Assembly (NCBI GenBank): GCA_027483885.1
Contig: JAIXTO010000032.1
Span: 1 to 36,166 of the forward strand
Direction of reading: 5' to 3'
Origin: Rhizobiaceae bacterium
Lineage (GTDB): Bacteria > Pseudomonadota > Alphaproteobacteria > Rhizobiales > Rhizobiaceae
Length of the DNA: 36,166 nucleotides
Part shown: piece by piece, positions 24,678-32,236 of the stretch
Layout of the letters: each line of letters starts with the position of its first letter
How positions within the stretch are numbered: the first letter of the stretch is position 1
The notes under the pieces: model-generated
Told to the model about the DNA's origin: nothing
The model's database searches: none
What the model saw: the letters and a program-made list of their open reading frames with translations, nothing else
Position numbers and translations under genes: made by a program

Positions 24678-25580
24678 ATGGAACTCTGGATCCCCATCAC
24701 CATTGCCGCCGCCTTCCTGCAGAACCTGCGGTCGGCCTTGCAGAAACACCTGCAGGGTTCGCTCGGCACGCGGGGCGCAAGTTTTGTGCGCTTCGGTTAC
24801 GGCTTTCCAGTGGCGGTGCTCTATGTCGTCGGACTGCATCTGATCGGCGGCTTTCGCCTGCCGCAGCCAACGCTTGGTTTTGCCGTCTGGGCGATCATCG
24901 GCGGACTTGCGCAGATCTATGCGACGATCATGCTGGTCTACCTGTTTTCGCTGCGCAATTTCACCGTCGGCACGGCCTATTCGAAGACCGAACCGATGCA
25001 GGCGGCTCTCTTCGGCCTCGTTATTCTCGGCGAACGCCTGAGCCTTGGCACGGTTGTTGCGATCTTCATCGGCATTGTCGGCGTGATGACGATTTCGGTG
25101 GCGCGCTCGCCGCTCACCTTTGCCGGCCTGTTCCGCTCGCTTGCCACCCGCACCGCACTGATCGGTATTGCATCCGGCGGCGTGTTCGGCATATCGGCGG
25201 TTGCCTACCGCTCGGCGTCGCTGTCGCTTGATGGCCCGAATGCGGTCATGCAGGCGGGCTTCACACTGGCCTTCGTGACCGGCTTCCAGACGCTGTTCAT
25301 GCTCATCTGGATGCTGGCGACGGACCGAAGCGAAATCGGCAAGGTCATCCGCTCGTGGAGAACGTCTGCGCTGGTGGGACTTGCGGGCGTGGTGGGCTCT
25401 GCCGGCTGGTTCACGGCGATGACCCTGCAGCAGGTGGCCTATGTGCGCGCCCTTGGCCAGATCGAGCTGGTCTTTACCTTCATGGCCTCGGTGTTTCTCT
25501 TCCACGAGAAGATCAACCGGCTGGAGGTGCTGGGATGCCTGCTGATCGTTGCAGGCATCCTTGGTCTTCTGTTTCTCTGA
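24678..25580 (+). CDS. EamA/DMT-superfamily transporter
   Basis: This 300-residue membrane protein has about ten hydrophobic helices in two similar halves, each ending like an EamA domain. The first half has 'YSKTEPMQAALFGLVILGERLSLGT' and the second 'LGQIELVFTFMASVFLFHEKI', both with the E-x-x that ends helix 4 or 9. Substrates of this family are small metabolites and cannot be told from sequence. ATG 24678 is chosen; an in-frame ATG at 24576 would add 34 residues without hydrophobic character. It converges on argB with a 9-base gap and no visible terminator. Confidence 0.87.
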   Translation: MELWIPITIAAAFLQNLRSALQKHLQGSLGTRGASFVRFGYGFPVAVLYVVGLHLIGGFRLPQPTLGFAVWAIIGGLAQIYATIMLVYLFSLRNFTVGTAYSKTEPMQAALFGLVILGERLSLGTVVAIFIGIVGVMTISVARSPLTFAGLFRSLATRTALIGIASGGVFGISAVAYRSASLSLDGPNAVMQAGFTLAFVTGFQTLFMLIWMLATDRSEIGKVIRSWRTSALVGLAGVVGSAGWFTAMTLQQVAYVRALGQIELVFTFMASVFLFHEKINRLEVLGCLLIVAGILGLLFL

Positions 25581-25589
25581 CGTCTGAGA

Positions 25590-26477
25590 TCAGGGAACGA
25601 TCAGCGTTCCGGCACCACCTTCAGTGAAGATTTCGAGCAGCACCGAATGGGAGGTCTTGCCGTTCAAGATAACGACGCCCTGCACGCCGGCGCGGATCGC
25701 ATCGATGCAGGTCTCGACCTTGGGGATCATGCCGCCGGAAATCGTGCCGTCCTTGATCAGCGCATGCGCCTGGGCAACAGAGAGTTCCTTGATCAGGTTC
25801 TTGTCCTTGTCGAGCACGCCCGGCACGTCCGTCAGGAACAGCAGGCGGTCGGCGCGCAGCGCACCGGCGATCGCGCCGGCAAAGGTATCGGCATTGATGT
25901 TATAGGTCGCGCCGTCGCGGCCGGGGGCGACGGGCGCAATGACCGGGATCATTTCCGATTTCGCCAGGAGGTCGAGCAGCGTGCGGTCGACTTCCACCAC
26001 TTCGCCGACGAAACCGAGATCCAGCACACGCTCGATGTTGGAATCCGGATCGATGACGGTCTTGCGGGCCTTTTCGGCAAACACCATGTTGCCGTCCTTG
26101 CCGCAAAGGCCGATTGCCCATTCGCCGGTCTGGTTGATGAGGGCAACGATTTCCTTGTTGATGGAACCGGCCAGCACCATTTCGACGATCTCGACCGTCT
26201 TGGCGTCGGTGACGCGCAGGCCCCCCTCGAATTTCGATTCGATGCCCATCTTCGACAGCATCGCGCCAATCTGCGGACCGCCGCCATGGACCACGATCGG
26301 GTTGACGCCCGACTGCTTCAGGAGTGCGATATCCTCGGCAAAGGCCTTGCCAAGCGCCGCGTCGCCCATGGCGTGGCCGCCATATTTCACGACGATGGTC
26401 TTGTTCTCGTAACGCTGCATGAAGGGCAGCGCCTGCGCGAGCAGCTGCGCCTGCATTTCACTTTCGGAAGGGGACAT
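25590..26477 (-). CDS. argB: Acetylglutamate kinase
   Basis: ArgB phosphorylates N-acetylglutamate in the second step of arginine synthesis. The 295-residue protein shows the amino-acid kinase signatures [11 protein letters not shown] (29-39) and [10 protein letters not shown] (62-71), the later '[15 protein letters not shown]' and '[11 protein letters not shown]' strands, and '[10 protein letters not shown]'. ATG 26477 follows AGAGGT with a short spacing and gives the family start; the frame extends 25 codons upstream without support. The gene is divergent from the ECF sigma gene. In related genomes it is recalled next to engB, so the sigma/anti-sigma/fasciclin set would be an insertion in that neighbourhood. 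Confidence 0.95.
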   Translation of the reverse strand: MSPSESEMQAQLLAQALPFMQRYENKTIVVKYGGHAMGDAALGKAFAEDIALLKQSGVNPIVVHGGGPQIGAMLSKMGIESKFEGGLRVTDAKTVEIVEMVLAGSINKEIVALINQTGEWAIGLCGKDGNMVFAEKARKTVIDPDSNIERVLDLGFVGEVVEVDRTLLDLLAKSEMIPVIAPVAPGRDGATYNINADTFAGAIAGALRADRLLFLTDVPGVLDKDKNLIKELSVAQAHALIKDGTISGGMIPKVETCIDAIRAGVQGVVILNGKTSHSVLLEIFTEGGAGTLIVP

Positions 26478-26491
26478 CGAATTACCTCTGG

Positions 26492-26515
26492 GAAACTCAG
26501 TGCGGCCTTGTAACG
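26492..26515 (+). promoter_or_regulatory. Candidate autoregulated ECF promoter upstream of the sigma gene
   Basis: GAAACTC (26492-26498), fifteen bases, then CG (26514-26515) has the form of an ECF promoter (AAC-type -35, CG-containing -10). The same motif with the same spacing occurs upstream of the fasciclin gene two genes downstream. It lies about 100 bases before the sigma start. Confidence 0.42.
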
Positions 26516-26614
26516 CATGTTTTTGACAGAGGAAATAATCCGGCGCCAACAAATCCGCGTACTTGTCGCGATGAATTCAAAAAAGACAGGCTTCGGCACG
26601 GGGAGACCGACCAC

Positions 26615-27163
26615 GTGAAGAGCAAGGACGAAGATCTTTCTCACCTGGTGGCGCGCATTGCGCTGCAGGATAGAACCGCTTTCCGGGCGGTTTATCATCA
26701 GACCTCGCCAAAACTTTTTGGCGTCTGCCTTCGTATTCTCAAGGATCGCGAAGATGCGCAGGATGCGCTTCAGGAGGTTTATGTGAAAATCTGGCGCAAT
26801 GCCCCGCGATTTGCCGGCTCCAATGTCGGGCCGATGCCCTGGCTGGGTGCCATCGCGCGCAACCACGCCATCGATGTGCTGCGCGCCCGCCGCCCGCCCT
26901 CAGACAGCCTTGATAACGAGGAGCGGCAGTTTCCCGATGGGGCCCCGGACCCGGAAACCTCCGCGGTGCTGAAAGGTGAAGGAAGGCGCATTGACAGGTG
27001 CATGCAAGAGTTGGATCCTCATCGCGCCGAGGCCGTGAAAAGTGCCTATGTTGAAGGCCTGAGTTACCAGGAATTGGCCAAGCGCCATGAGGTTCCGCTG
27101 AACACCATGCGCACCTGGCTCAGGCGAAGCCTATTGTCGTTGAGAGAGTGCATGGAGCGATGA
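26615..27163 (+). CDS. ECF-type RNA polymerase sigma factor
   Basis: This 182-residue group IV sigma factor has region 2 at about 22-92 (FRAVYHQTSPKLFGVCLRIL, DAQDALQEVYVKIW, WLGAIARNHAIDVLR) and region 4 at about 122-178 (VEGLSYQELAKRHEVPLNTM, then RTWLRRSLLSLRECM), joined by an acidic linker. The start is GTG 26615 with GGGGAG at 26600-26605. Its stop overlaps the anti-sigma start (ATGA, 27160-27163), so the pair is made in step. The likely targets are its own operon and the fasciclin gene. The subgroup resembles SigK-like factors by partner type; the exact ECF class needs a profile search. Confidence 0.93.
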   Translation: MKSKDEDLSHLVARIALQDRTAFRAVYHQTSPKLFGVCLRILKDREDAQDALQEVYVKIWRNAPRFAGSNVGPMPWLGAIARNHAIDVLRARRPPSDSLDNEERQFPDGAPDPETSAVLKGEGRRIDRCMQELDPHRAEAVKSAYVEGLSYQELAKRHEVPLNTMRTWLRRSLLSLRECMER

Positions 27164-27888
27164 ACAATCCCGACCAGAGCGAAGGCGACCGCGCCCGCGA
27201 TGAGGTTCTTGCCGGAGAATATGTGCTGGGCGTGCTGTCTGCGGAAAACCGCGCACGCGTTGAGGCACGCATTCGCCGCGACCGTGCCTTTGCGGCCATC
27301 GTTGCCCGCTGGGAGGAGAACCTGTCGCCGCTCAACGAGGAATACGAATCAATCGCACCGCCCGATTTCATCCTGCCGATGGTGGAGCGCCGGGTTCTGT
27401 CGGCCCGCCGCAGGCAGGAGCAGGGTGGCATGCTTGCAGCACTCTGGGGATCGCTGGCGCTCTGGCGGTTTGTGGCGCTCGCCTCGCTTTTCCTGTTTGC
27501 CGGCACGATGTTCTTTAACGCGCGCCAGCCGGTGGCGGTGACGCCACAGCCGCTTCGTCCGCTTGCCGAGCTTTCCGGTGAGAACAATGCGGTCAGCCTT
27601 GCGGCCCGTTATGATGCCGCAAACGGGCACCTGCGGCTGACGCCGGTCGCCACTGCTGCCGAAGATCAGCATTCACTGGAGCTTTGGGTGATCGATGGTG
27701 CTGATCCGGCCGTGTCTCTCGGCATTCTGCCGCAATCGGGGGAGGGTGAACTGTCCGTCCCGGAAACGCTTCGGCCGAAGCTGAAGGACGGTGTCACACT
27801 TGCCGTCAGCCTTGAGCCTTATGGCGGTTCGCCAAGCGGCGCGCCGACCGGCCCGGTGCTGGCGAAGGGCAGGGCGCAAATGCACTGA
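27160..27888 (+). CDS. RskA-like membrane anti-sigma factor
   Basis: This 242-residue protein is inferred to hold the ECF sigma factor at the membrane. The cytosolic N-terminus (about 13-80) has the E-Y-V-L-G-V-L step followed by a charged helix, typical of RskA-type anti-sigma domains. One membrane helix lies at about 102-120, and a periplasmic RskA C-terminal domain follows (about 125-240, with LRLTPVATA and SLELWVIDG). There is no cysteine at all, so it is not a zinc-binding (ZAS) anti-sigma factor and is unlikely to sense redox through thiols. Release would need proteolysis or a conformational signal; no protease gene lies in the window. Confidence 0.87.
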   Translation: MNNPDQSEGDRARDEVLAGEYVLGVLSAENRARVEARIRRDRAFAAIVARWEENLSPLNEEYESIAPPDFILPMVERRVLSARRRQEQGGMLAALWGSLALWRFVALASLFLFAGTMFFNARQPVAVTPQPLRPLAELSGENNAVSLAARYDAANGHLRLTPVATAAEDQHSLELWVIDGADPAVSLGILPQSGEGELSVPETLRPKLKDGVTLAVSLEPYGGSPSGAPTGPVLAKGRAQMH

Positions 27889-27984
27889 TGTCCTTGCCCG
27901 CCTGGCCGGACGGAAGTCTTGCCGGGCGGTTGCAAAATCCGGATGCATGGTCCGCCGCACCGGTCATCTTTTTCCGTCGCGCGT

Positions 27985-28008
27985 GAAACTCTTTCTTCTT
28001 GCCTCTCG
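27985..28008 (+). promoter_or_regulatory. Candidate ECF promoter upstream of the fasciclin gene
   Basis: GAAACTC (27985-27991), fifteen bases, then CG (28007-28008) repeats the motif found before the sigma gene with identical spacing. Downstream, in the predicted leader, AGGGT/ACCCT forms a five-base stem with a GAAC loop (28047-28060). GGAAGAGGA before the ATG supplies the ribosome site. Confidence 0.42.
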
Positions 28009-28092
28009 TCCTTCGCTTTGTTCCCGATGACTGGGAGCGGCGGCCAAGGGTGAACACCCTGCCGTCTCAAGGTACAGGAAGAGGATCACCCC

Positions 28093-28650
28093 ATGTTGAA
28101 GACCGCAATGCGCAGCGTCGCAATCCTAGCCCTTCTGTCCGCAAGTGCCGTCGCCACCCAGGCCGCCAATCCCAAGGTTGGTGGTGCCGCGATGTATGAA
28201 AACACGAATATCGTCGAAAATGCCGTCAACTCGAAGGACCACACGACGCTGGTGGCTGCCGTGAAGGCCGCAGGCCTTGTCGAGACGCTGGAAGGCAAGG
28301 GGCCGTTCACGGTGTTTGCGCCGACCAACGAAGCCTTTGCAAAGCTGCCGAAGGGCACGGTCGATACGCTGCTGAAGCCTGAAAACAAGGCGCAGCTCAC
28401 CAAGATCCTCACCTGCCATGTGGTGGCCGCCGATGCCATGTCGAAGACCATCGAGAAGATGATCAAGGACGATGGCGGCGAACATGACGTGAAGACGGTT
28501 GGCGGCTGCGTGCTGAAGGCCAAGGAATCGAGGGGCAAGATCACGCTCACCGACGAGGCCGGCGGTGTCGCCCATGTGACGATTGCCGACGTCAAGCAGT
28601 CGAACGGCGTGATCCATGTGGTCGATCACGTGCTTCTGCCGAAGATGTAA
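28093..28650 (+). CDS. Secreted fasciclin (FAS1) domain protein
   Basis: This 185-residue protein has a signal peptide at 1-25 (MLKTAMRSVAILALLSASA) and one FAS1 domain at about 38-183. The conserved H1 box (GPFTVFAPTNEAF) and H2 box (NGVIHVVDHVLLP) are both present. Such proteins act outside the cytoplasm in adhesion or envelope functions; rhizobial relatives include the symbiosis-induced Nex18. It stands 204 bases after the anti-sigma gene with its own candidate ECF promoter, which suggests it is a target of the sigma factor. Mycobacterial MPT70/MPT83, controlled by SigK/RskA, are also FAS1 proteins. Confidence 0.92.
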   Translation: MLKTAMRSVAILALLSASAVATQAANPKVGGAAMYENTNIVENAVNSKDHTTLVAAVKAAGLVETLEGKGPFTVFAPTNEAFAKLPKGTVDTLLKPENKAQLTKILTCHVVAADAMSKTIEKMIKDDGGEHDVKTVGGCVLKAKESRGKITLTDEAGGVAHVTIADVKQSNGVIHVVDHVLLPKM

Positions 28651-28660
28651 CGAAAAGATT

Positions 28661-28684
28661 GGCCTTCACCGCAGGGTGAGGGCC
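28661..28684 (+). terminator. Hairpin after the fasciclin gene
   Basis: GGCCTTCACC (28661-28670) pairs with GGTGAGGGCC (28675-28684) around GCAG, ten pairs with one T-G wobble, starting ten bases after the stop. No T-run follows, so termination may depend on Rho, or the stem may protect the message end. Confidence 0.5.
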
Positions 28685-28775
28685 CTGGCAAACGGCGCCC
28701 GAAGTCCCCGTCATCATTGACGGTCGCGGCGCCGCTGCCGGTCTGGCGGTGTTCCTTGTCGTCCCCTGAAACCCG

Positions 28776-29450
28776 TCAGACCGGTTTTCCAACCGTCAGC
28801 CCGATGGCCTGACGCAGTTCATCCAGACCCTCGAATTTTTCAGACGACGTGGATAGCACTTCCGGAAAGGCTGCCGGGTGCTTGCGGATCTTTTCGCGTG
28901 TTTCGGCCAGCAGCTTAATGACACCCGGCGGCTTGATCTTGTCGGTCTTGGTCAGCACGATCTGGTAGGAAACGGCGGCCTTGTCGAGAAGGTCGAGCAC
29001 TTCATCGTCATTCTTCTTGATGCCATGGCGGCTGTCGATCAGCACATAGACGCGCTTCAGCGTCGCGCGACCGCGCAGGTAATCGAAGACCAGCTTTGTC
29101 CAGGCATCGACGTTTTCCTTCGGCGCTTTGGCATAACCATAGCCGGGCATGTCCACCAGCGCCATCGGCGGCAGGTCATTGCCGGCGCCGGAATAACCGT
29201 CGGGCACGAAATAATTGAGTTCCTGTGTGCGCCCCGGCGTGTTGGACGTGCGCGCCAGACCCTTCTGGCCGACGAGCGCATTGATCAGGGAGGATTTGCC
29301 GACATTGGAACGGCCGGCAAAGGCCACTTCCAGCGGACCTTCCGGCGGCAGGAATTTCATCGCCGGAACGCCCCGGATGAAAACCCACGGGTGGCCGAAA
29401 AGCGGCCTTTCCTCGAATTTCTGATCTGTCGCCATGTCGTTTATCGCCAT
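28776..29450 (-). CDS. engB: Ribosome biogenesis GTP-binding protein EngB/YsxC
   Basis: EngB is an essential GTPase of 50S subunit assembly. The 224-residue form chosen here has G1 GRSNVGKS at 46-53, the G2 threonine in NTPGRTQ, G3 D100-MPG, G4 TKTD at 167-170 and the TSSEK G5-type end. The family core starts at [12 protein letters not shown]. Starts are uncertain: ATG 29450 is used, ATG 29435 gives 219 residues (closest to the usual length) and TTG 29498 gives 240; none has a clear ribosome site. It follows yidC in the same direction, separated by a strong hairpin. Confidence 0.94.
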   Translation of the reverse strand: MAINDMATDQKFEERPLFGHPWVFIRGVPAMKFLPPEGPLEVAFAGRSNVGKSSLINALVGQKGLARTSNTPGRTQELNYFVPDGYSGAGNDLPPMALVDMPGYGYAKAPKENVDAWTKLVFDYLRGRATLKRVYVLIDSRHGIKKNDDEVLDLLDKAAVSYQIVLTKTDKIKPPGVIKLLAETREKIRKHPAAFPEVLSTSSEKFEGLDELRQAIGLTVGKPV

Positions 29451-29536
29451 TTGTCTGTTTTGAGGGTCCGGCTTCGTGCTTTTGGCCGGTAATGTCAAGC
29501 ATTGGCCCTGTTGTCAGGGCGTCCGCCCCGAAACGA

Positions 29537-29563
29537 CAAGACCCCGGGAATGCCGGGGTCTTG
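29537..29563 (-). terminator. Strong hairpin between yidC and engB
   Basis: CAAGACCCCGG (29537-29547) and CCGGGGTCTTG (29553-29563) form a perfect 11-base stem around a five-base loop, starting 11 bases after the yidC stop. On the minus strand only a short T-rich stretch follows, so it may be a weak terminator, an attenuator or a processing site that lowers engB relative to yidC. Confidence 0.55.
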
Positions 29564-29574
29564 AAAGGTTTCGG

Positions 29575-31374
29575 CTATTTTGTCTCGGCCGGTTTTCGCT
29601 TGAACAGGTCCCTGATGTTGTCGACGAGTTCGACCTTGGCGCCGTGACGCTTCATGATCAGCGCCTGCTGGGTGATCGAGAGCGTGTTGTTCCAGGCCCA
29701 GTAGATGACAAGGCCGGCCGGGAAGGACGACAGCATGAAGGTGAACACCAGCGGCATCCAGGTGAAGATCATCGCCTGGGTCGGGTCCGGCGGTGTCGGG
29801 TTCATGCGCATCTGCAGGAACATGGTGATGCCCATGATGATCGGCCAGACGCCGATCATCAGCGCGTGCGGCACGGCATAAGGCAACAGGCCGAAGAGGT
29901 TGAACAGCGACGTCGGGTCCGGGGCCGAAAGGTCCTGGATCCAGCCGAAGAACGGCGCGTGGCGCATTTCGATGGTGACGTAGATGACCTTGTAGAGCGA
30001 GAAGAAGATCGGGATCTGCAACACCACCGGCCAGCAGCCGGCAATCGGGTTGATCTTTTCTTCCTTGTAGAGCTGCATCATCGACTGCTGCAGCGCCATG
30101 CGGTCGTCGCCGTGCTTTTCCTTCAGCTCGGCCATCTTCGGCTGGACGCGCTTCATGGCGGCCATCGAGGCATATTGCTTGCTGGCGAGCGGGAAGAACA
30201 GTGCCTTCACGACGATCGTGGTGCAGAGAATTGCCACGCCGAAATTGCCAAAATAGCGGAAGAAGAAGTCCATCAGTTTGAACATCGGCTTGGTGATGAA
30301 GTAGAACCATCCCCAGTCGATCAGCAGGTCGAAGCGCGGGATCGAGTAGCTCTGCTCGTACCCATCGACCAGCGGCACTTCCTTGGCGCCGGCAAATATC
30401 AGGTTCTTCAGTTCCGTCGACTGGCCGGGCTGAATGGTGACCGCATCGGTCTTGTAGTCGGCCTGGTAACGTGGCTGGCCATCGGTAAAGTGCGTAAAGC
30501 GTGCTTCATACGGCACTTGCTGCGGCGGCACGATGGTCGAAGCCCAGTATTTGTCGGTAATACCCAGCCAGCCGCCGGCTGCCTTCGGATTGACCGAGGC
30601 TTCCTTTTCGATGCTGCTGTAGCTGTGTTCGGAAACGCCATTGCCGGCGCCGAGAACGCCGATGAAGCCTTCGTGAATGACGTAGACGGAGGGCGTTGCC
30701 GGCTTGTTGTAGCGCGTCACGCGGCCATAGCTTGCAAGGCTCACCGCAGCCCCGGTCTTGTTTTCGATCTTGTCGGTGATGGTGAGCATGTAATGGTCGT
30801 CAACGGAAATGGTGCGGTTGAACACCACGCCCTTGTCGTTGGTGAAGGAAAGCGTCACCGGGGTCGCAACCGTCAGCTTGTCGCCGGAGGTCAGCGTCCA
30901 GACTGTGTTCGGGCCGGGCACCGTGCCGGAGGCGTCGCCGGCGATATAGCCGATTTCGTTGAAGTAGCCGTCCTTGGTATCGGCCGGCGAGAGCAGCGTG
31001 ATGGTCGGGCTCTCCGGATCAACTGTCTCGGTATATTCGCGCAGCTTCAGGTCATCGAAGCGGGCGCCGGCAAGGTTGATCGAGCCGGCAAGAGCGGGCG
31101 TATCGATGGCCACGCGCGGCGAACGGGCAAGCGCCTGTTCGCGGGTCGCGCCGACGGCGGCCTGGGTGGAGCCGGGAAGCGTGCCGGTGGCCGTGCCGCC
31201 AACGGTGGGGTTTGCCTGCGGATTGGCAGCCTGCTGCTGTTCAACCTGCGCGCGTCGCGCCTCTTCGGCGCGCTGCTGCGCTTGCATCATCGGGTTCATA
31301 TAGAGGAACTGCCAGGCAAGAACGATCAGCACCGAGAGCGCGATCGCGATGAAGTAATTGCGGTTCTTTTCCAT
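29575..31374 (-). CDS. yidC: Membrane protein insertase YidC
   Basis: YidC inserts and folds inner-membrane proteins, alone or with SecYEG. The 599-residue protein has the first helix at about 7-23 (FIAIALSVLIVLAWQF), a large periplasmic domain (about 60-335) and the conserved C-terminal helices (from about 345) with 'PLASKQYASMAAMKRVQPKMAELKEKHG' and 'GCWPVVLQIPIFFSLYKVIY'. The start is one of two adjacent ATGs (31377 or 31374) that interleave with the rnpA stop (ATGATG); the family begins MEKNRNYF. Length matches gram-negative YidC. It belongs to the rpmH-rnpA-yidC-engB cluster. Confidence 0.97.
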   Translation of the reverse strand: MEKNRNYFIAIALSVLIVLAWQFLYMNPMMQAQQRAEEARRAQVEQQQAANPQANPTVGGTATGTLPGSTQAAVGATREQALARSPRVAIDTPALAGSINLAGARFDDLKLREYTETVDPESPTITLLSPADTKDGYFNEIGYIAGDASGTVPGPNTVWTLTSGDKLTVATPVTLSFTNDKGVVFNRTISVDDHYMLTITDKIENKTGAAVSLASYGRVTRYNKPATPSVYVIHEGFIGVLGAGNGVSEHSYSSIEKEASVNPKAAGGWLGITDKYWASTIVPPQQVPYEARFTHFTDGQPRYQADYKTDAVTIQPGQSTELKNLIFAGAKEVPLVDGYEQSYSIPRFDLLIDWGWFYFITKPMFKLMDFFFRYFGNFGVAILCTTIVVKALFFPLASKQYASMAAMKRVQPKMAELKEKHGDDRMALQQSMMQLYKEEKINPIAGCWPVVLQIPIFFSLYKVIYVTIEMRHAPFFGWIQDLSAPDPTSLFNLFGLLPYAVPHALMIGVWPIIMGITMFLQMRMNPTPPDPTQAMIFTWMPLVFTFMLSSFPAGLVIYWAWNNTLSITQQALIMKRHGAKVELVDNIRDLFKRKPAETK

Positions 31375-31766
31375 CATGCTTTCCTGGAACGGGTCTCCTC
31401 GGACCGCTTGTGTTTCGGTCTGCTTCCCAGGCGTTCGGAAAGCGCCGCCGTGATATCGGCGAAGGATGCATTCAACATCTCGCGTCGGGCGACAATGACA
31501 TAGTCATGACCGTCTTTCATTGCAAAGCCGCCGGACAACCGGACCGCTTCGCGCAGCCGGCGTCGCATGCGATTGCGCTCGACGGCATTGCCCTGTTTCT
31601 TGGTCACCGTGAAACCGACACGGGCCTCGGCTTCCGGTTCCTTGCGGTCGAGCACTTCCATGAGGAAGAGGCGCCCGCGGCGTTTTTCGCCATCCCGGAC
31701 AGCAAGAAACTGCGGCCGGCTTTTCAGCCGCCCGACAGTTTTCGTCTTCTGGTCTTCAATCGTCAT
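31374..31766 (-). CDS. rnpA: Ribonuclease P protein component
   Basis: RnpA is the protein subunit of RNase P, which trims tRNA 5' ends. The 130-residue protein has the RNR signature '[16 protein letters not shown]' near 63-78, and the preceding 'FLMEVLDR' and '[13 protein letters not shown]' strands. ATG 31766 is preferred; an in-frame GTG at 31775 adds three residues, and the much longer open frame upstream overlaps rpmH and is not coding. The stop overlaps the yidC start, and rpmH lies 29 bases upstream, the standard bacterial order. Confidence 0.95.
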   Translation of the reverse strand: MTIEDQKTKTVGRLKSRPQFLAVRDGEKRRGRLFLMEVLDRKEPEAEARVGFTVTKKQGNAVERNRMRRRLREAVRLSGGFAMKDGHDYVIVARREMLNASFADITAALSERLGSRPKHKRSEETRSRKA

Positions 31767-31795
31767 TTCCGGCACAGTCGCCGGGCATGCCGGCC

Positions 31796-31930
31796 TTAAG
31801 CCGACAGGCTCTGACGGCCGCGTGCGCGACGGGCAGACAAGACCTTGCGGCCGCCCTTGGTTGCCATGCGGGCGCGAAAGCCGTGACGACGCTTGCGAAC
31901 AAGCTTGGACGGTTGGTAGGTACGCTTCAT
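31796..31930 (-). CDS. rpmH: 50S ribosomal protein L34
   Basis: This 44-residue L34 runs from the ATG at 31930-31928 ([20 protein letters not shown]) through [17 protein letters not shown] to SLSA and a TAA at 31798-31796. It is complete and almost invariant for the family. No ordinary Shine-Dalgarno sequence lies before the ATG; the leader just upstream reads TATTAAAAA. It leads the rnpA-yidC-engB cluster. Confidence 0.97.
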   Translation of the reverse strand: MKRTYQPSKLVRKRRHGFRARMATKGGRKVLSARRARGRQSLSA

Positions 31931-32236
31931 TTTTTAATACCGCGGTGTGCGGCCCTTCTTGGGTTTGTCCTTTGGGGGACAAGAGCGTTGATGGATAACG
32001 TATCGGCACAGGAACACGCTCACGCGCGCCTGCGAAAGCCGGACGTGGGCGGCTTATAAGAGCAAGCCATCGCAAAAGTCAATTGGCGCCGGGCTTTTCC
32101 CGCGCATTGCCTGCGCGCCGGGCCCGTCATTTCACTGTCTCGAATTCAAGCATTCATTAATTTGCCTGTGCGATTATTGGAATACCAGGAGGGCGGGGAG
32201 CCTTGCAGATCTGGTGTGGGTACACGAGGGTTTGAC
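31931..32236. other. Intergenic region between rpmH and the chemoreceptor gene
   Basis: These 306 bases are the longest gene-free stretch. They contain the rpmH promoter (see 32053-32082) and a roughly 120-base rpmH leader with the hairpin TTGTCC/GGACAA (31965-31970 and 31977-31982). The chemoreceptor side has GCGCCGGGC twice (starting near 32086 and 32114) and an AT-rich patch near 32150-32165. I could not recognise a good promoter for the chemoreceptor gene; its ribosome site is GAGGG at 32226-32230. Confidence 0.4.
32053..32082 (-). promoter_or_regulatory. rpmH promoter
   Basis: On the minus strand TTGACT (32082-32077) and TATAAG (32058-32053) are separated by 18 bases; each box matches five of six consensus positions. 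It is the best sigma-70-type promoter in the window and is well placed for the rpmH-rnpA-yidC operon. Confidence 0.75.

Noticed and set aside
27889..27960. Terminator directly after the anti-sigma gene
   Set aside because: GC-rich stretches here do not pair into a regular stem and no T-run follows one.
29476..31503. A 675-codon open frame on the plus strand
   Set aside because: Antisense to yidC and the rnpA end; low-complexity His/Arg/Asp composition without motifs.
31767..32075. A 103-codon N-terminal extension of rnpA
   Set aside because: It covers rpmH in another frame and the rpmH leader; RnpA normally has about 120-130 residues, matching the start at 31766.
32083..32110. Possible sigma-54 promoter (TGGCGC followed by TTTTC)
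   Set aside because: The -12 GC element is missing, so the match is not acceptable.
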